Assembly (NCBI GenBank): GCA_050633505.1
Contig: JBOEGQ010000004.1
Coordinates: 496,001 to 560,000 of the forward strand
DNA length: 64,000 bases
Source of the DNA: UBA1672 sp050633505
GTDB lineage: Bacteria; Pseudomonadota; Alphaproteobacteria; Micavibrionales; Micavibrionaceae
Direction: 5' to 3'
Both the position numbers and the translations under genes were made by a program. Below, piece by piece: positions 42,590-51,324 of this stretch; the first letter of the stretch is position 1, and each line of letters begins with the position of its first letter. Below the pieces are notes generated by a model, which searched no databases, was not told the origin of the DNA, and saw only the letters and a list, made by a program, of their open reading frames with translations.

Positions 42590-43630
42590 TTAATACGTCC
42601 CGATCAGAACATGACGCAATGCTTTACCGGCTTCCAACGCATGTCCCGTTCCAAGGGCAACACAGGAAAGCGGATCATCTGCCAATGTCACGGCCAAGCC
42701 TGTTGCATGACGCAAAACAAAGTCAAGATTAGTTAACAACGCCCCGCCACCGGTCAATACGATCCCGCGATCTACAATATCCGCCGCCAATTCCGGTGCG
42801 GTGTGTTCAAGAGCAACTTTAACGCCCTCGACAATTTGTCCAACAGGCTCTGCCAACGCCTCGGCGACTTGGCGTTCTGTCACAATAATTTCCTTTGGCA
42901 CACCATTCATCAGATCACGTCCGCGAATTTCCATTGTACGCCCCTCGCCATCTCCAGGCACACAGGCAGAACCAATTTCCTTTTTGATACGCTCAGCCGT
43001 ACTTTCACCAATCAATAGATTATGAACGCGACGAATATAAGCAATGATAGCTTCATCCATTTTATCGCCACCAACACGGACAGAACGGGCATATACAATC
43101 CCACCAAGAGATATAACCGCGACCTCAGTCGTTCCACCGCCAATATCAACGACCATGGAGCCTGTTGCCTCAGTTACCGGAAGGCCTGCCCCAATCGCGG
43201 CAGCCATTGGCTCTTCAATCAGACCAACTTCACTTGCTCCGGCGCTCTCCGCTGATTCTTGGATCGCCCGTCGTTCCACCGCAGTGGAACCGGAAGGAAC
43301 ACAAATAATCATTTTAGGGGAAACAAAGGACCGGCGATTGTGCACTTTACGAATGAAATGCTTGATCATCGCCTCAGTCACCTCAAAATCTGCAATAACA
43401 CCATCACGCAAAGGACGTGTCGCGACAATCGTCCCGGGTGTACGGCCAAGCATTTGCTTTGCTTCGTTACCAACTGCCAGTGTATGCTTTTTCCCGCCCA
43501 CAACAGAAATCGCGACCACGGAGGGCTCATTCAGAACAATCCCCTGATCCTTTACATAGACCAGTGTATTTGCGGTTCCCAAATCAATTGCCATATCGGC
43601 AGACATGAAACCAAAGAGCTTAGAGAACAT
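42590..43630 (-). CDS. mreB: Actin-like rod shape-determining protein MreB
   Basis: 346 residues. The actin-fold ATPase motifs are complete: MAIDLGTANTLVYVKDQGIV (phosphate 1), MVVDIGGGTTEVAVISLGG (phosphate 2) and IVLTGGGALLTNLD (adenosine). A short N-terminal SKLFGFMSAD amphipathic segment binds membrane. I start at the ATG at 43630, since GGTGGGCGG precedes it; a GTG four codons upstream is inside that sequence. It heads the mreBCD-mrdA-rodA operon, whose promoter lies in the 43648-43750 gap. Confidence 0.97.
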   Translation of the reverse strand: MFSKLFGFMSADMAIDLGTANTLVYVKDQGIVLNEPSVVAISVVGGKKHTLAVGNEAKQMLGRTPGTIVATRPLRDGVIADFEVTEAMIKHFIRKVHNRRSFVSPKMIICVPSGSTAVERRAIQESAESAGASEVGLIEEPMAAAIGAGLPVTEATGSMVVDIGGGTTEVAVISLGGIVYARSVRVGGDKMDEAIIAYIRRVHNLLIGESTAERIKKEIGSACVPGDGEGRTMEIRGRDLMNGVPKEIIVTERQVAEALAEPVGQIVEGVKVALEHTAPELAADIVDRGIVLTGGGALLTNLDFVLRHATGLAVTLADDPLSCVALGTGHALEAGKALRHVLIGTY

Positions 43631-43748
43631 ATAACCGCCCACCTGTGAGAGTTTTCAAAATTGATACTATAATTCAGTGATGCATAGCATATAGCAGATC
43701 AAAAGACACAATGCATCCCCCGATCTTGTTTGATATATAATTTTCAAC

Positions 43749-43783
43749 AAAAAACAAAGCCGCGAGAAAAACTCACGGCTTTA
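43749..43783 (-). terminator. Rho-independent terminator after rpmJ
   Basis: AAAGCCGTGAG pairs with CTCGCGGCTTT (one G-T wobble) around a short T loop on the minus strand, and is followed by GTTTTTTG. It lies about 50 bases downstream of rpmJ and separates it from mreB. Confidence 0.8.
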
Positions 43784-43830
43784 TACCAAAAAGCTACACG
43801 CAGCAGCCAGCAGAAAAACAGGAGATTATC

Positions 43831-43956
43831 CTATCCCTGACGCGCTTTAAAGCGTGGATTCTTTTTGTTAATTACGTAAACACGCCCTTTGCGACGAATA
43901 ACACGACAGTTACGGTCACGATTTTTTAGTGTTTTCAGTGAATTAGCAACTTTCAT
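43831..43956 (-). CDS. rpmJ: 50S ribosomal protein L36
   Basis: 41 residues read by eye from the minus strand: MKVANSLKTLKNRDRNC, then RVIRRKGRVYVINKKNPRFK, ending ARQG. This is the alphaproteobacterial form of L36, which lacks the full set of zinc-binding cysteines. CAGGAA lies upstream of the ATG. Standing alone with its own terminator is normal for this form of the gene. Confidence 0.95.
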   Translation of the reverse strand: MKVANSLKTLKNRDRNCRVIRRKGRVYVINKKNPRFKARQG

Positions 43957-44151
43957 TTCTCAAATTCCTGCTTAAAATACTTATTGAGCGGCGAACATAG
44001 CGAGCGACCAATAGTTTTGTCAAGCATTCTCTTGAAAAAACATTGTAAAATTATCATATATAATCTGTAAAACTTTACGTGTTCCCCCTTCACAAGAAGG
44101 AACAAATCATGCATTCTACCCCATACACTATAGCTTTAAGGAAAGATAACC

Positions 44152-45312
44152 GTGGGTCTACATATATCAATCCCCAAAGAAACAGCAGAACATGAAAAAC
44201 GTGTTGCAGCCTCACCGGAAACCGTAAAAAAACTTATACAACTCGGTTGCACCATCACGATCGAAACAAATGCGGGCACGCATTCTGCGTTTTTAGACAA
44301 TGCATACAAAGAGGTCGGCGCAAAAATTGCCAAGACATATGCAGACACAGTCAAATCGGCAAATATCGTTCTGAAAGTCCAAGCCCCGACAAAAGAAGAG
44401 CTAAAAGATATTCCGAAGAAAGCTTTGCTGATCGCCATGCTTGCGCCTTTTTCAAACAAAACAATTCTCAGCGAGTGTGAGAAAGCTGGCATAGATGCAT
44501 TCTCTATGGAATTTGTCCCTAGAATTTCACGGGCACAGAGTATGGACATCTTATCATCACAATCGAATCTGTCCGGCTACAAGGCGGTATTAGATGCGGC
44601 AGAGCATTATGCTCATGCTTTCCCGATGATGATGACTGCTGCCGGTACGGTTCCTCCTGCCAAGGTTTTTGTAATGGGCGCAGGTGTTGCCGGGCTACAG
44701 GCCATTGCAACGGCGCGCCGTTTGGGCGGTGTTGTATCCGCAACAGATGTAAGACCGGCCGCAAAAGAACAAGTCGAATCACTTGGTGCAAACTTTGTGG
44801 CCGTTGAAGATGACGAATTTAAAGAAGCCGAAACCGCCGGCGGATATGCAAAGGAAATGTCAGCCGAATACAAAGCGAAACAAACAGCCCTTGTAGAGGA
44901 GCATATTGCGAAGCAGGATATCGTTATTACAACGGCACTTATACCGGGACGCCCCGCACCAAAGTTGATCAGTGCATCAATGGTCAAATCAATGAAACCG
45001 GGCTCTGTCATCGTGGATTTAGCGGTTGAAACCGGCGGTAATTGCGCATCATCAAAAGCCGGTGAAGTCGTCACAAAGCATGACGTCCATATTGTCGGAC
45101 ATTTAAACGTGCCAAGTCGATTGGCCGCAGATGCATCGGCTCTATACGCGAAAAATCTGTTTAACCTTCTCAAAATGCTTATAGATACAGACAGCAAAAA
45201 AGTAAGAATTGATTGGGAAGATGAAATTGTCCAAGGTGTTTGTATGGTTAAAGACGGCACAATCATCCATCCATCTTTTGCGAAAGAAACAAAGACCAAA
45301 GATAAGAAATAA
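44152..45312 (+). CDS. pntAA: NAD(P) transhydrogenase subunit alpha, part 1
   Basis: 386 residues forming the NAD(H)-binding domain I of the proton-translocating transhydrogenase, which uses the proton motive force to reduce NADP with NADH. The N-terminal IPKETAEHEKRVAASPETV and the nucleotide-binding VMGAGVAGLQAIATARRLG followed by ATDVRPAAKEQVESLGA are diagnostic. The start is GTG at 44152 with AAGGAAAG upstream. pntAB follows after 17 bases. Confidence 0.96.
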   Translation: MGLHISIPKETAEHEKRVAASPETVKKLIQLGCTITIETNAGTHSAFLDNAYKEVGAKIAKTYADTVKSANIVLKVQAPTKEELKDIPKKALLIAMLAPFSNKTILSECEKAGIDAFSMEFVPRISRAQSMDILSSQSNLSGYKAVLDAAEHYAHAFPMMMTAAGTVPPAKVFVMGAGVAGLQAIATARRLGGVVSATDVRPAAKEQVESLGANFVAVEDDEFKEAETAGGYAKEMSAEYKAKQTALVEEHIAKQDIVITTALIPGRPAPKLISASMVKSMKPGSVIVDLAVETGGNCASSKAGEVVTKHDVHIVGHLNVPSRLAADASALYAKNLFNLLKMLIDTDSKKVRIDWEDEIVQGVCMVKDGTIIHPSFAKETKTKDKK

Positions 45313-45329
45313 TAAGGTGAGTGTAAATT

Positions 45330-45746
45330 ATGGCAGAAAAAGAAAAAACATTAGGCGAGAGTGCAAGCGACCTTGTTGAACGTCTGCAAAAAATCACTGA
45401 TGAAGCCTCTGATTTAGCAATGGAGGCCAGTACGGTCTTATCAGAAACCAGCGCCCATTCAGAGCCATTCATTATCACGGGACTAACCGTTTTTATTCTG
45501 GCATGTTTTGTCGGGTATCATGTGGTGTGGCGCGTTACACCTGCACTTCACTCACCACTTATGGGAATTACAAACGCCATTTCATCCGTCATTATTGTTG
45601 GTGCCGTCATGGCCGCAGGAACGGTCTCAGAATCAGGGTTTTCAACGTTTTTAGGGTTTTTAGCCGTAGTATTCGCCTCTGTTAATATTTTCGGTGGTTT
45701 TATTATTACCAAGCGCATGCTCCATATGTTTCAAAAGAAAGGATAA
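45330..45746 (+). CDS. pntAB: NAD(P) transhydrogenase subunit alpha, part 2
   Basis: 138 residues. A charged N-terminal helical extension of about 45 residues precedes three to four membrane helices with the family segments TVFILACFVGYHVVWRVTPALHSPLM (its core VGYHVVWRVTPALHSPLM) and GITNAISSVIIVGA. It forms half of the proton channel with PntB. The split pntAA/pntAB arrangement is that of Rhodospirillum and related alphaproteobacteria. The stop is three bases before the next start. Confidence 0.94.
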   Translation: MAEKEKTLGESASDLVERLQKITDEASDLAMEASTVLSETSAHSEPFIITGLTVFILACFVGYHVVWRVTPALHSPLMGITNAISSVIIVGAVMAAGTVSESGFSTFLGFLAVVFASVNIFGGFIITKRMLHMFQKKG

Positions 45747-45749
45747 ACC

Positions 45750-46352
45750 ATGATTTACACACGCATTATCCTATTATTCACTTTTATGGTTCTTGCTTTC
45801 CCGGCGGATGCGAAAGACCGATTAAGGACACGAACAGGTGATGTTCTGATTTACCGTCACGGCCTTCCGGTTGATGTCGAGATCAAAGACAAAAAAATCA
45901 TAATGAGGCGCATCATAAAGGCCTTCAACAAAAATACGGCTGACACGTCGTCTCTTTGGTATAAAAATGAGGTTGAGAGATCGGGCGAAACACTTGAAGA
46001 CAAGTGGAATACCATTAAAGAAGGATCTTATTTCTCTCTTGTTCCGCAACATAAAGCCCCCTCGAATGGCGCAAAGAAAAGAACATCATCCAGAGGACGT
46101 AGTGATATGTCTGAAGTTGTTATCGAAATTATAGAGGAATCAGGAAGACCATTCTTTGGCATGGCACTTGCGACATTTGAAGATGGTGAGATACGTGCCT
46201 ATAATATTCCCGGCGAATGGCTCACCCATGTCTATTGCGTTGATGTGGCCGGAAAATATATCCCGTCTCATTACAGCATTTTAACAGAGAAATACGGTAG
46301 CGCAGATTATGAAGACACGGCGCTTGATTGTATTACTATGAGTAAAAAATAG
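45750..46352 (+). CDS. Hypothetical secreted protein within the pnt operon
   Basis: Unrecognised, 200 residues. A signal peptide (about 1-21, LLFTFMVLAFPADA, cleavage after ADA) is followed by a basic, beta-rich mature domain. There is a disordered Ser/Arg/Lys segment around residues 105-120 and a C-terminal domain with two cysteines. It starts three bases after pntAB and precedes pntB by 78 bases, so it is probably co-transcribed with both. Known three-gene pnt operons do not carry an additional gene here as far as I am aware. Confidence 0.6.
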   Translation: MIYTRIILLFTFMVLAFPADAKDRLRTRTGDVLIYRHGLPVDVEIKDKKIIMRRIIKAFNKNTADTSSLWYKNEVERSGETLEDKWNTIKEGSYFSLVPQHKAPSNGAKKRTSSRGRSDMSEVVIEIIEESGRPFFGMALATFEDGEIRAYNIPGEWLTHVYCVDVAGKYIPSHYSILTEKYGSADYEDTALDCITMSKK

Positions 46353-46430
46353 AAACGATAAAACTTTGCCTGTTTGTTGATATACAAAAGCAGGTATGAG
46401 ACGTAGAACATAAATTATTAAGGTAAAAGC

Positions 46431-47822
46431 ATGACAACTTTTTCATCCCTCGCATATCTGACTTCATCGGTCTTGTTCATTCTGGCTCTACGTGGCCTAT
46501 CTCATCCAGAGACAGCACGACAAGGGTTAAACTTTGGAATGATCGGTATGGGGATTGCCATCTTTACAACCTTATTTACAGATCAGGTGATCAGCTGGAC
46601 ATGGATTGTCTTGGGTATCGCACTGGGTGGAGCAATCGGAACGCATATTGCCCGCACGATTGAAATGACCGCCCTACCCCAGCTTATGGCCGCATTCCAC
46701 TCACTTGTCGGTTTGGCAGCAGTTTGTGTTGCTGGTGCCGCATTCTATAACCCAGAGGCGTTTGGAATTGGCACAATGGGCAACATAAAAACCGCAAGCC
46801 TGATTGAGATGTCCCTTGGATTGGCAATCGGCGCCATAACATTTACAGGTTCAATCATTGCATGGGGTAAATTGAACGGCACGATATCGGGCAAGCCCCT
46901 CACCTTTTCCGGACAACATAAAATTAACGCGATACTTGGGTTGGTTCTGTTATTTATGGTTATCATGCTTTGCTGGACAGGACATGCGTTCTGGTTCTGG
47001 GCAATTGCAGGTATTGCCCTTGCACTTGGCGTATTGATGATCATCCCGATTGGTGGGGCAGACATGCCTGTTATTGTATCTATGCTTAATTCCTATTCTG
47101 GATGGGCCGCAGCAGGTATTGGTTTTACCTTGCATAATAATCTTCTTATTATTACAGGAGCCTTGGTCGGGGCATCAGGTGCTATCCTTTCCTATATCAT
47201 GTGTAAAGGCATGAATCGCTCGTTTCTGAGTGTGATATTAGGCGGCTTTGGCGGTGATGAACAAAGCGCAGCAGGTGCGCAACATGATGAAAACAGGAAT
47301 GCCAAAATCGGTGCAGCCGAAGATGCTGCATATATCATGAAGAATGCCTCAAAAGTCATTATTGTCCCTGGCTATGGTATGGCAGTCGCGCAAGCACAAC
47401 ATGCCTTACGCGAAATGGCTGACATATTGAAAAAGGAAGGCGTGGACGTTACATACGCAATTCACCCTGTTGCAGGACGGATGCCTGGCCATATGAATGT
47501 TCTTCTTGCCGAAGCCAACGTTCCTTATGACGAAGTATTTGAAATGGAAGACATCAATCGTGATTTTGCTCAAGCTGACGTTGCTTATGTTATCGGGGCA
47601 AATGACATTACAAACCCCGCGGCAAAGAATGATTCGACCTCTCCTATTTACGGGATGCCAATATTGGATGTTGAAAAAGCAAAAACAGTATTGTTTGTAA
47701 AAAGATCAATGGGGTCAGGTTATGCCGGTATTGATAATCCGCTATTCTTTGAAGACAATACCATGATGCTTCTTGGGGACGCGAAAGCAATGACCGAAGA
47801 TATAATAAAGGCGATAGAATAA
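46431..47822 (+). CDS. pntB: NAD(P) transhydrogenase subunit beta
   Basis: 463 residues. The N-terminal half is a membrane domain of about eight to nine helices (with ATIARTIEMTALPQLMAAFHS-type channel segment, here GTHIARTIEMTALPQLM). The C-terminal NADP-binding domain III has VIIVPGYGMAVAQAQHALRE, AIHPVAGRMPGHMNVLLAE and the late VIGANDITNPAAKND and VLFVKRSMGSGYAGI loops. All are standard. AAGG lies upstream of the ATG. Confidence 0.96.
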   Translation: MTTFSSLAYLTSSVLFILALRGLSHPETARQGLNFGMIGMGIAIFTTLFTDQVISWTWIVLGIALGGAIGTHIARTIEMTALPQLMAAFHSLVGLAAVCVAGAAFYNPEAFGIGTMGNIKTASLIEMSLGLAIGAITFTGSIIAWGKLNGTISGKPLTFSGQHKINAILGLVLLFMVIMLCWTGHAFWFWAIAGIALALGVLMIIPIGGADMPVIVSMLNSYSGWAAAGIGFTLHNNLLIITGALVGASGAILSYIMCKGMNRSFLSVILGGFGGDEQSAAGAQHDENRNAKIGAAEDAAYIMKNASKVIIVPGYGMAVAQAQHALREMADILKKEGVDVTYAIHPVAGRMPGHMNVLLAEANVPYDEVFEMEDINRDFAQADVAYVIGANDITNPAAKNDSTSPIYGMPILDVEKAKTVLFVKRSMGSGYAGIDNPLFFEDNTMMLLGDAKAMTEDIIKAIE

Positions 47823-47931
47823 TACTTGTTATTATTTCGATAGTTTGCCGTATTTCTTACCGTTCTGTTAATAGTTTTCACGCATATTGATCTTACAGAA
47901 CGTAACCACAAAGTAATAATAAGAATTATCT

Positions 47932-48927
47932 ATGAACAAGCGTGCAGAACCTCCCAATCTAGAAGAACGCTTCCTTGAGCCTCAAGGATGGAGATGGCAT
48001 TCATTTAAACGCAATGAAAGAACAATACGGTTTGGCTCTGTCTTCCCGAAAGATAGTATTCCTGATGCTGTCGTTGTATGCCTACAAGGTGTAAGAGAAT
48101 TCTCAGAAAAATACTTCGAAGTTGCCCGTTGGTGCAATGACCATAATTTGGCATTCTGGATGTGTGATTGGGTTGGTCAGGGAAAGTCACAACGCTACCT
48201 CCCTAATGCGCAAAAGCGCCATAATCACAGTTTTGATGATGACGTTAAAGATTTACAAGCCTTTGTTCTCGACTATATAAAGCATTCAAGTGTTCATCCG
48301 GATAAGGGGCGAATCCCTCTTGCAATGCTTGCACACTCGATGGGCGCAAATATTGGCCTACACCACCTACAACAATATCCAGGCACTTTCGAATGTGCCG
48401 CACTTACCGCACCAATGATCGGAATCAAAGCCTTTGAAAAAGTCCCCTCTATTCTATCAACACTTGCTACATCTGTTGTTAGTATTTGTGCGGGGACGCG
48501 TTATATCTCTGGCGGTGGTGATTGGAAGAAAGGGCAAGAACACATCATTCTTTCATCTGATCAAACAAGGCACATATTGCAAGATACATGGTTCGAACAT
48601 GATTCTGACTTAAGATGTGGCGCTGTGACGTTCGGTTGGGTACACGAAGCCAATAAATCCTGCTTGAAAATTCAAAATCCATCCGTACATAAAGAAATCA
48701 ACACACCTTGCCTTTTTGGCATGCCAGCGCATGAAAAACTCGTTGATAACAAAGTTGCTAAAAAAACCATATCAGGAATAGATGGTGCAAAAGTAGTAGA
48801 TTATCCAGATGCTTATCATGAAATCCTTATGGAGAATGATACAATAAGAGATGATTTTTTAGAGCATTTCTATGCCTTAATTAAAGAAACGATAATTGAT
48901 CGTCCAGAAACCTTGAAACCTTTCTAA
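47932..48927 (+). CDS. Alpha/beta hydrolase, lysophospholipase-like
   Basis: 331 residues. It has the Hydrolase_4 (PldB/monoacylglycerol-lipase-like) layout: a strand and turn VVVCLQGVREFSEKYFEVARW, the FWMCDWVGQGKSQRY loop, the nucleophile elbow AHSMGANIG with Ser, and a likely catalytic His in YPDAYHEILME. There is no signal peptide, so it is probably cytoplasmic or membrane-associated; substrates could be lysophospholipids or monoacylglycerols. A 109-base gap separates it from pntB. Confidence 0.82.
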   Translation: MNKRAEPPNLEERFLEPQGWRWHSFKRNERTIRFGSVFPKDSIPDAVVVCLQGVREFSEKYFEVARWCNDHNLAFWMCDWVGQGKSQRYLPNAQKRHNHSFDDDVKDLQAFVLDYIKHSSVHPDKGRIPLAMLAHSMGANIGLHHLQQYPGTFECAALTAPMIGIKAFEKVPSILSTLATSVVSICAGTRYISGGGDWKKGQEHIILSSDQTRHILQDTWFEHDSDLRCGAVTFGWVHEANKSCLKIQNPSVHKEINTPCLFGMPAHEKLVDNKVAKKTISGIDGAKVVDYPDAYHEILMENDTIRDDFLEHFYALIKETIIDRPETLKPF

Positions 48928-48972
48928 GAACAGGGCAATATACATACCGTTAATGATAGGAGCCATCAAAAC

Positions 48973-49209
48973 ATGTCAGAATTAAACAGAGAAGCAATCA
49001 GACTGAGTGACCGTATTTTATCTGCGCTTGAGCTTTCATTGGAACAGAATGATCTGAAGATTTCAGAATTATTGACGCGAGCGCTTGAGCATGCAATGAC
49101 GCGCAATACAGGTGGCGGCGAATTTGTAGAGCGCCGTGATTATCCACCTGAAATCGAAGCCGCGATGAGTAAGCTTTACGTATTACGTGATGAACAAGAA
49201 GCCGTTTAA
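48973..49209 (+). CDS. Small conserved hypothetical protein (78 aa)
   Basis: 78 residues, mostly helical. The first half is a charged amphipathic helix pair (AIRLSDRILSALELSLEQND); the second half contains Gly-Gly-Gly and a DYPPEIEAAMSKLYVLRDEQ segment. No known function. A GATAGGAG sequence precedes the ATG. The stop codon lies inside the loop of a terminator hairpin. Confidence 0.65.
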   Translation: MSELNREAIRLSDRILSALELSLEQNDLKISELLTRALEHAMTRNTGGGEFVERRDYPPEIEAAMSKLYVLRDEQEAV

Positions 49210-49222
49210 GGCTTCTTTTTTT
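49198..49222 (+). terminator. Rho-independent terminator overlapping a stop codon
   Basis: GAAGCC pairs with GGCTTC around GTTTAA, followed by seven T. The loop contains the stop codon of the 78-residue gene, and the T-run touches the end of the convergent ligA gene. Confidence 0.8.
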
Positions 49223-51305
49223 ATGACATTATAAGATCCAGCCATTCTTGCTCACTTAAAACCACAACATCTAAGTCCTGCGCTTTTTTAAGCTTGGATC
49301 CCGCATCTTCTCCTGCAATGACATAATCTGTTTTCTTAGAAACTGATCCAGAAACCTTGGCACCAAGACTCTCTGCCTTTACCTTTGCCTCTGCTCGCGT
49401 CATCTGTGTCAAAGTTCCGGTAAACACAACAACCTTACCTGCCACAACACTCTCCCCTATCTCGGGAGCGTCATAAACTTGTATATCAACTTGATTTTTC
49501 AACAAATCCAACACTTGTAAATTATGATCTTCTGCAAAGAAAGTAATCAAATCCTGCGCGGCAGCAGGGCCAATATCCTCAATCGCGATAAGATCGGTGA
49601 AATATTCACTCCCCTTATCCTGTGCAACAATCATTGCATCCTGAAAGCTTTGGAAATCACCATATGTAGCGGCCAGCCTCTTGGCCGTTGCCTCACCAAT
49701 TTGCCTGATACCTAAGGCATATATAAAACGATTCAGTTCAATCGATCTTCGATTATTAATGGACTGAAATAGATTCTTTTCAGACAAGTCCCCCCATCCT
49801 TCACGCGCACGAATCGGTGTCAGACTACCTTTATTCCGATCCTCCAATTCAAAGATATCTGCCGGGCTCTTAATCAAACCATCATCCCAGAACGATTGAA
49901 TGATTTTATCCCCTAAACCATCCATATCAAACGCAAGGCGTGATACAAAATGTTTCAGCCGCTCAATTGCCTGTTTCGGACATGTCAGCCCACCTGAACA
50001 ACGACGGATAGCTTCGCCCTCCTCCCTCATTGCCTGTGCACCACATTCGGGACATGTATTTGGATACTCAAACTCCGGTGATGCGGTCTTGCCACGTTTT
50101 TCTAAAACAACTTTAACGACCTGCGGAATAACGTCACCGGCACGCTGTATCACAACGTAATCACCAACACGAATATCTTTGCGTCTGATTTCATCTTCGT
50201 TATGCAACGTCGCATTTGAGACAACAACCCCACCAACCGTAACGGGTTCAAGACGCGCAACCGGGGTTAAAGCACCTGTGCGCCCAACCTGTATATCAAT
50301 GCCCTCAATACGTGTGGTCGCCTGTTCTGCCGGAAATTTATGCGCCGTTGCCCAACGAGGAGAACGACTGATGAAACCAAGGCGTTCCTGCCAATCCAGC
50401 CTGTTAATCTTGTACACAACACCATCGATTTCATAATCAAGATCAGGACGTTCGTTCAACACATATTGGAAGTTATTCATAATATCATCAACAGAACGAC
50501 ATAGAGTATACGGAGTTTCCGGTATTCCCCATTCAATTAGTTTTTCCCGGATACCTTCCTGCGTTTGTGCAAAACTTTCTGAAACATCCCCAAGAGCATA
50601 CCCAAAGAATCCAAGGTCACGTTGCGCCGTGATGAATGAATCTAGCTGACGCACTGAACCAGCCGCAGCATTACGAGGGTTTGCAAATACATTCTTCCCG
50701 TCTTCTTCTTGCTTTTTATTAAGGACATCAAAAGCCTTCCGCCCCATATAGATCTCACCGCGCACCTCCAAGATATCAGGCACCCCCGATTCGGTTGGCA
50801 ATGTTTGAGGGATACAGGAAATTGTCTTCACATTCTGCGTGATATCCTCACCTTCCGCGCCATCACCACGCGTCGCAGCCCGCACAAGTATCCCCCCTTC
50901 ATAGCGTAGAGAACAAGACAAACCATCAATTTTTGCCTCTGCAACAAGCTCAATAACTTCTGTATCATCGAGCCCCAGAAAACGCCTGATCTTATCAAGG
51001 AACCCTTGTACGTCTTCTTCACTAAAGACATTGGAGAGGGAAAGCATAGGCACGGAATGTTTAACTTTCGTGAATCCCTTCGCCGGAGCCACACCAACTG
51101 TTTGAGTCGGGCTATCCGCCGTTTGGAGATCAGGATAACGCGTTTCGATATCTTCCAGATCACGACATAGCTTATCATAATCCGCATCACTCATGAGTGG
51201 TGCATCATCTCGATAATATGCAATATCCGCCTTACGGACTTGCCTCACCAATTTTGCATGTTGCGTGCGAACATCCTCAAATTCAAGATCAAATAACGCG
51301 TTCAT
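49221..51305 (-). CDS. ligA: NAD-dependent DNA ligase
   Basis: 694 residues, the full LigA length. The adenylated Lys is in AEAKIDGLSC (Lys125). Order of domains: Ia/adenylation (1-320), OB fold (about 325-400), a four-Cys zinc finger (CPECG ... RRCSGGLTCPK, about 418-445), helix-hairpin-helix repeats and a C-terminal BRCT domain (about 616-694, GKVVVFTGTLTQMTRAEAK). It seals nicks in replication and repair. It is downstream of recN in the division/repair run. Confidence 0.97.
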   Translation of the reverse strand: MNALFDLEFEDVRTQHAKLVRQVRKADIAYYRDDAPLMSDADYDKLCRDLEDIETRYPDLQTADSPTQTVGVAPAKGFTKVKHSVPMLSLSNVFSEEDVQGFLDKIRRFLGLDDTEVIELVAEAKIDGLSCSLRYEGGILVRAATRGDGAEGEDITQNVKTISCIPQTLPTESGVPDILEVRGEIYMGRKAFDVLNKKQEEDGKNVFANPRNAAAGSVRQLDSFITAQRDLGFFGYALGDVSESFAQTQEGIREKLIEWGIPETPYTLCRSVDDIMNNFQYVLNERPDLDYEIDGVVYKINRLDWQERLGFISRSPRWATAHKFPAEQATTRIEGIDIQVGRTGALTPVARLEPVTVGGVVVSNATLHNEDEIRRKDIRVGDYVVIQRAGDVIPQVVKVVLEKRGKTASPEFEYPNTCPECGAQAMREEGEAIRRCSGGLTCPKQAIERLKHFVSRLAFDMDGLGDKIIQSFWDDGLIKSPADIFELEDRNKGSLTPIRAREGWGDLSEKNLFQSINNRRSIELNRFIYALGIRQIGEATAKRLAATYGDFQSFQDAMIVAQDKGSEYFTDLIAIEDIGPAAAQDLITFFAEDHNLQVLDLLKNQVDIQVYDAPEIGESVVAGKVVVFTGTLTQMTRAEAKVKAESLGAKVSGSVSKKTDYVIAGEDAGSKLKKAQDLDVVVLSEQEWLDLIMS

Positions 51306-51324
51306 CTTAAATCACCTTTTCGTC

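Noticed and set aside
43044..43547. 167-codon open frame antisense to mreB
   Set aside because: It is a shadow of the mreB coding frame with no ribosome-binding site or domain. Similar antisense frames over pntAA (44613-45299) and ftsZ (55769-56383) were dismissed for the same reason.
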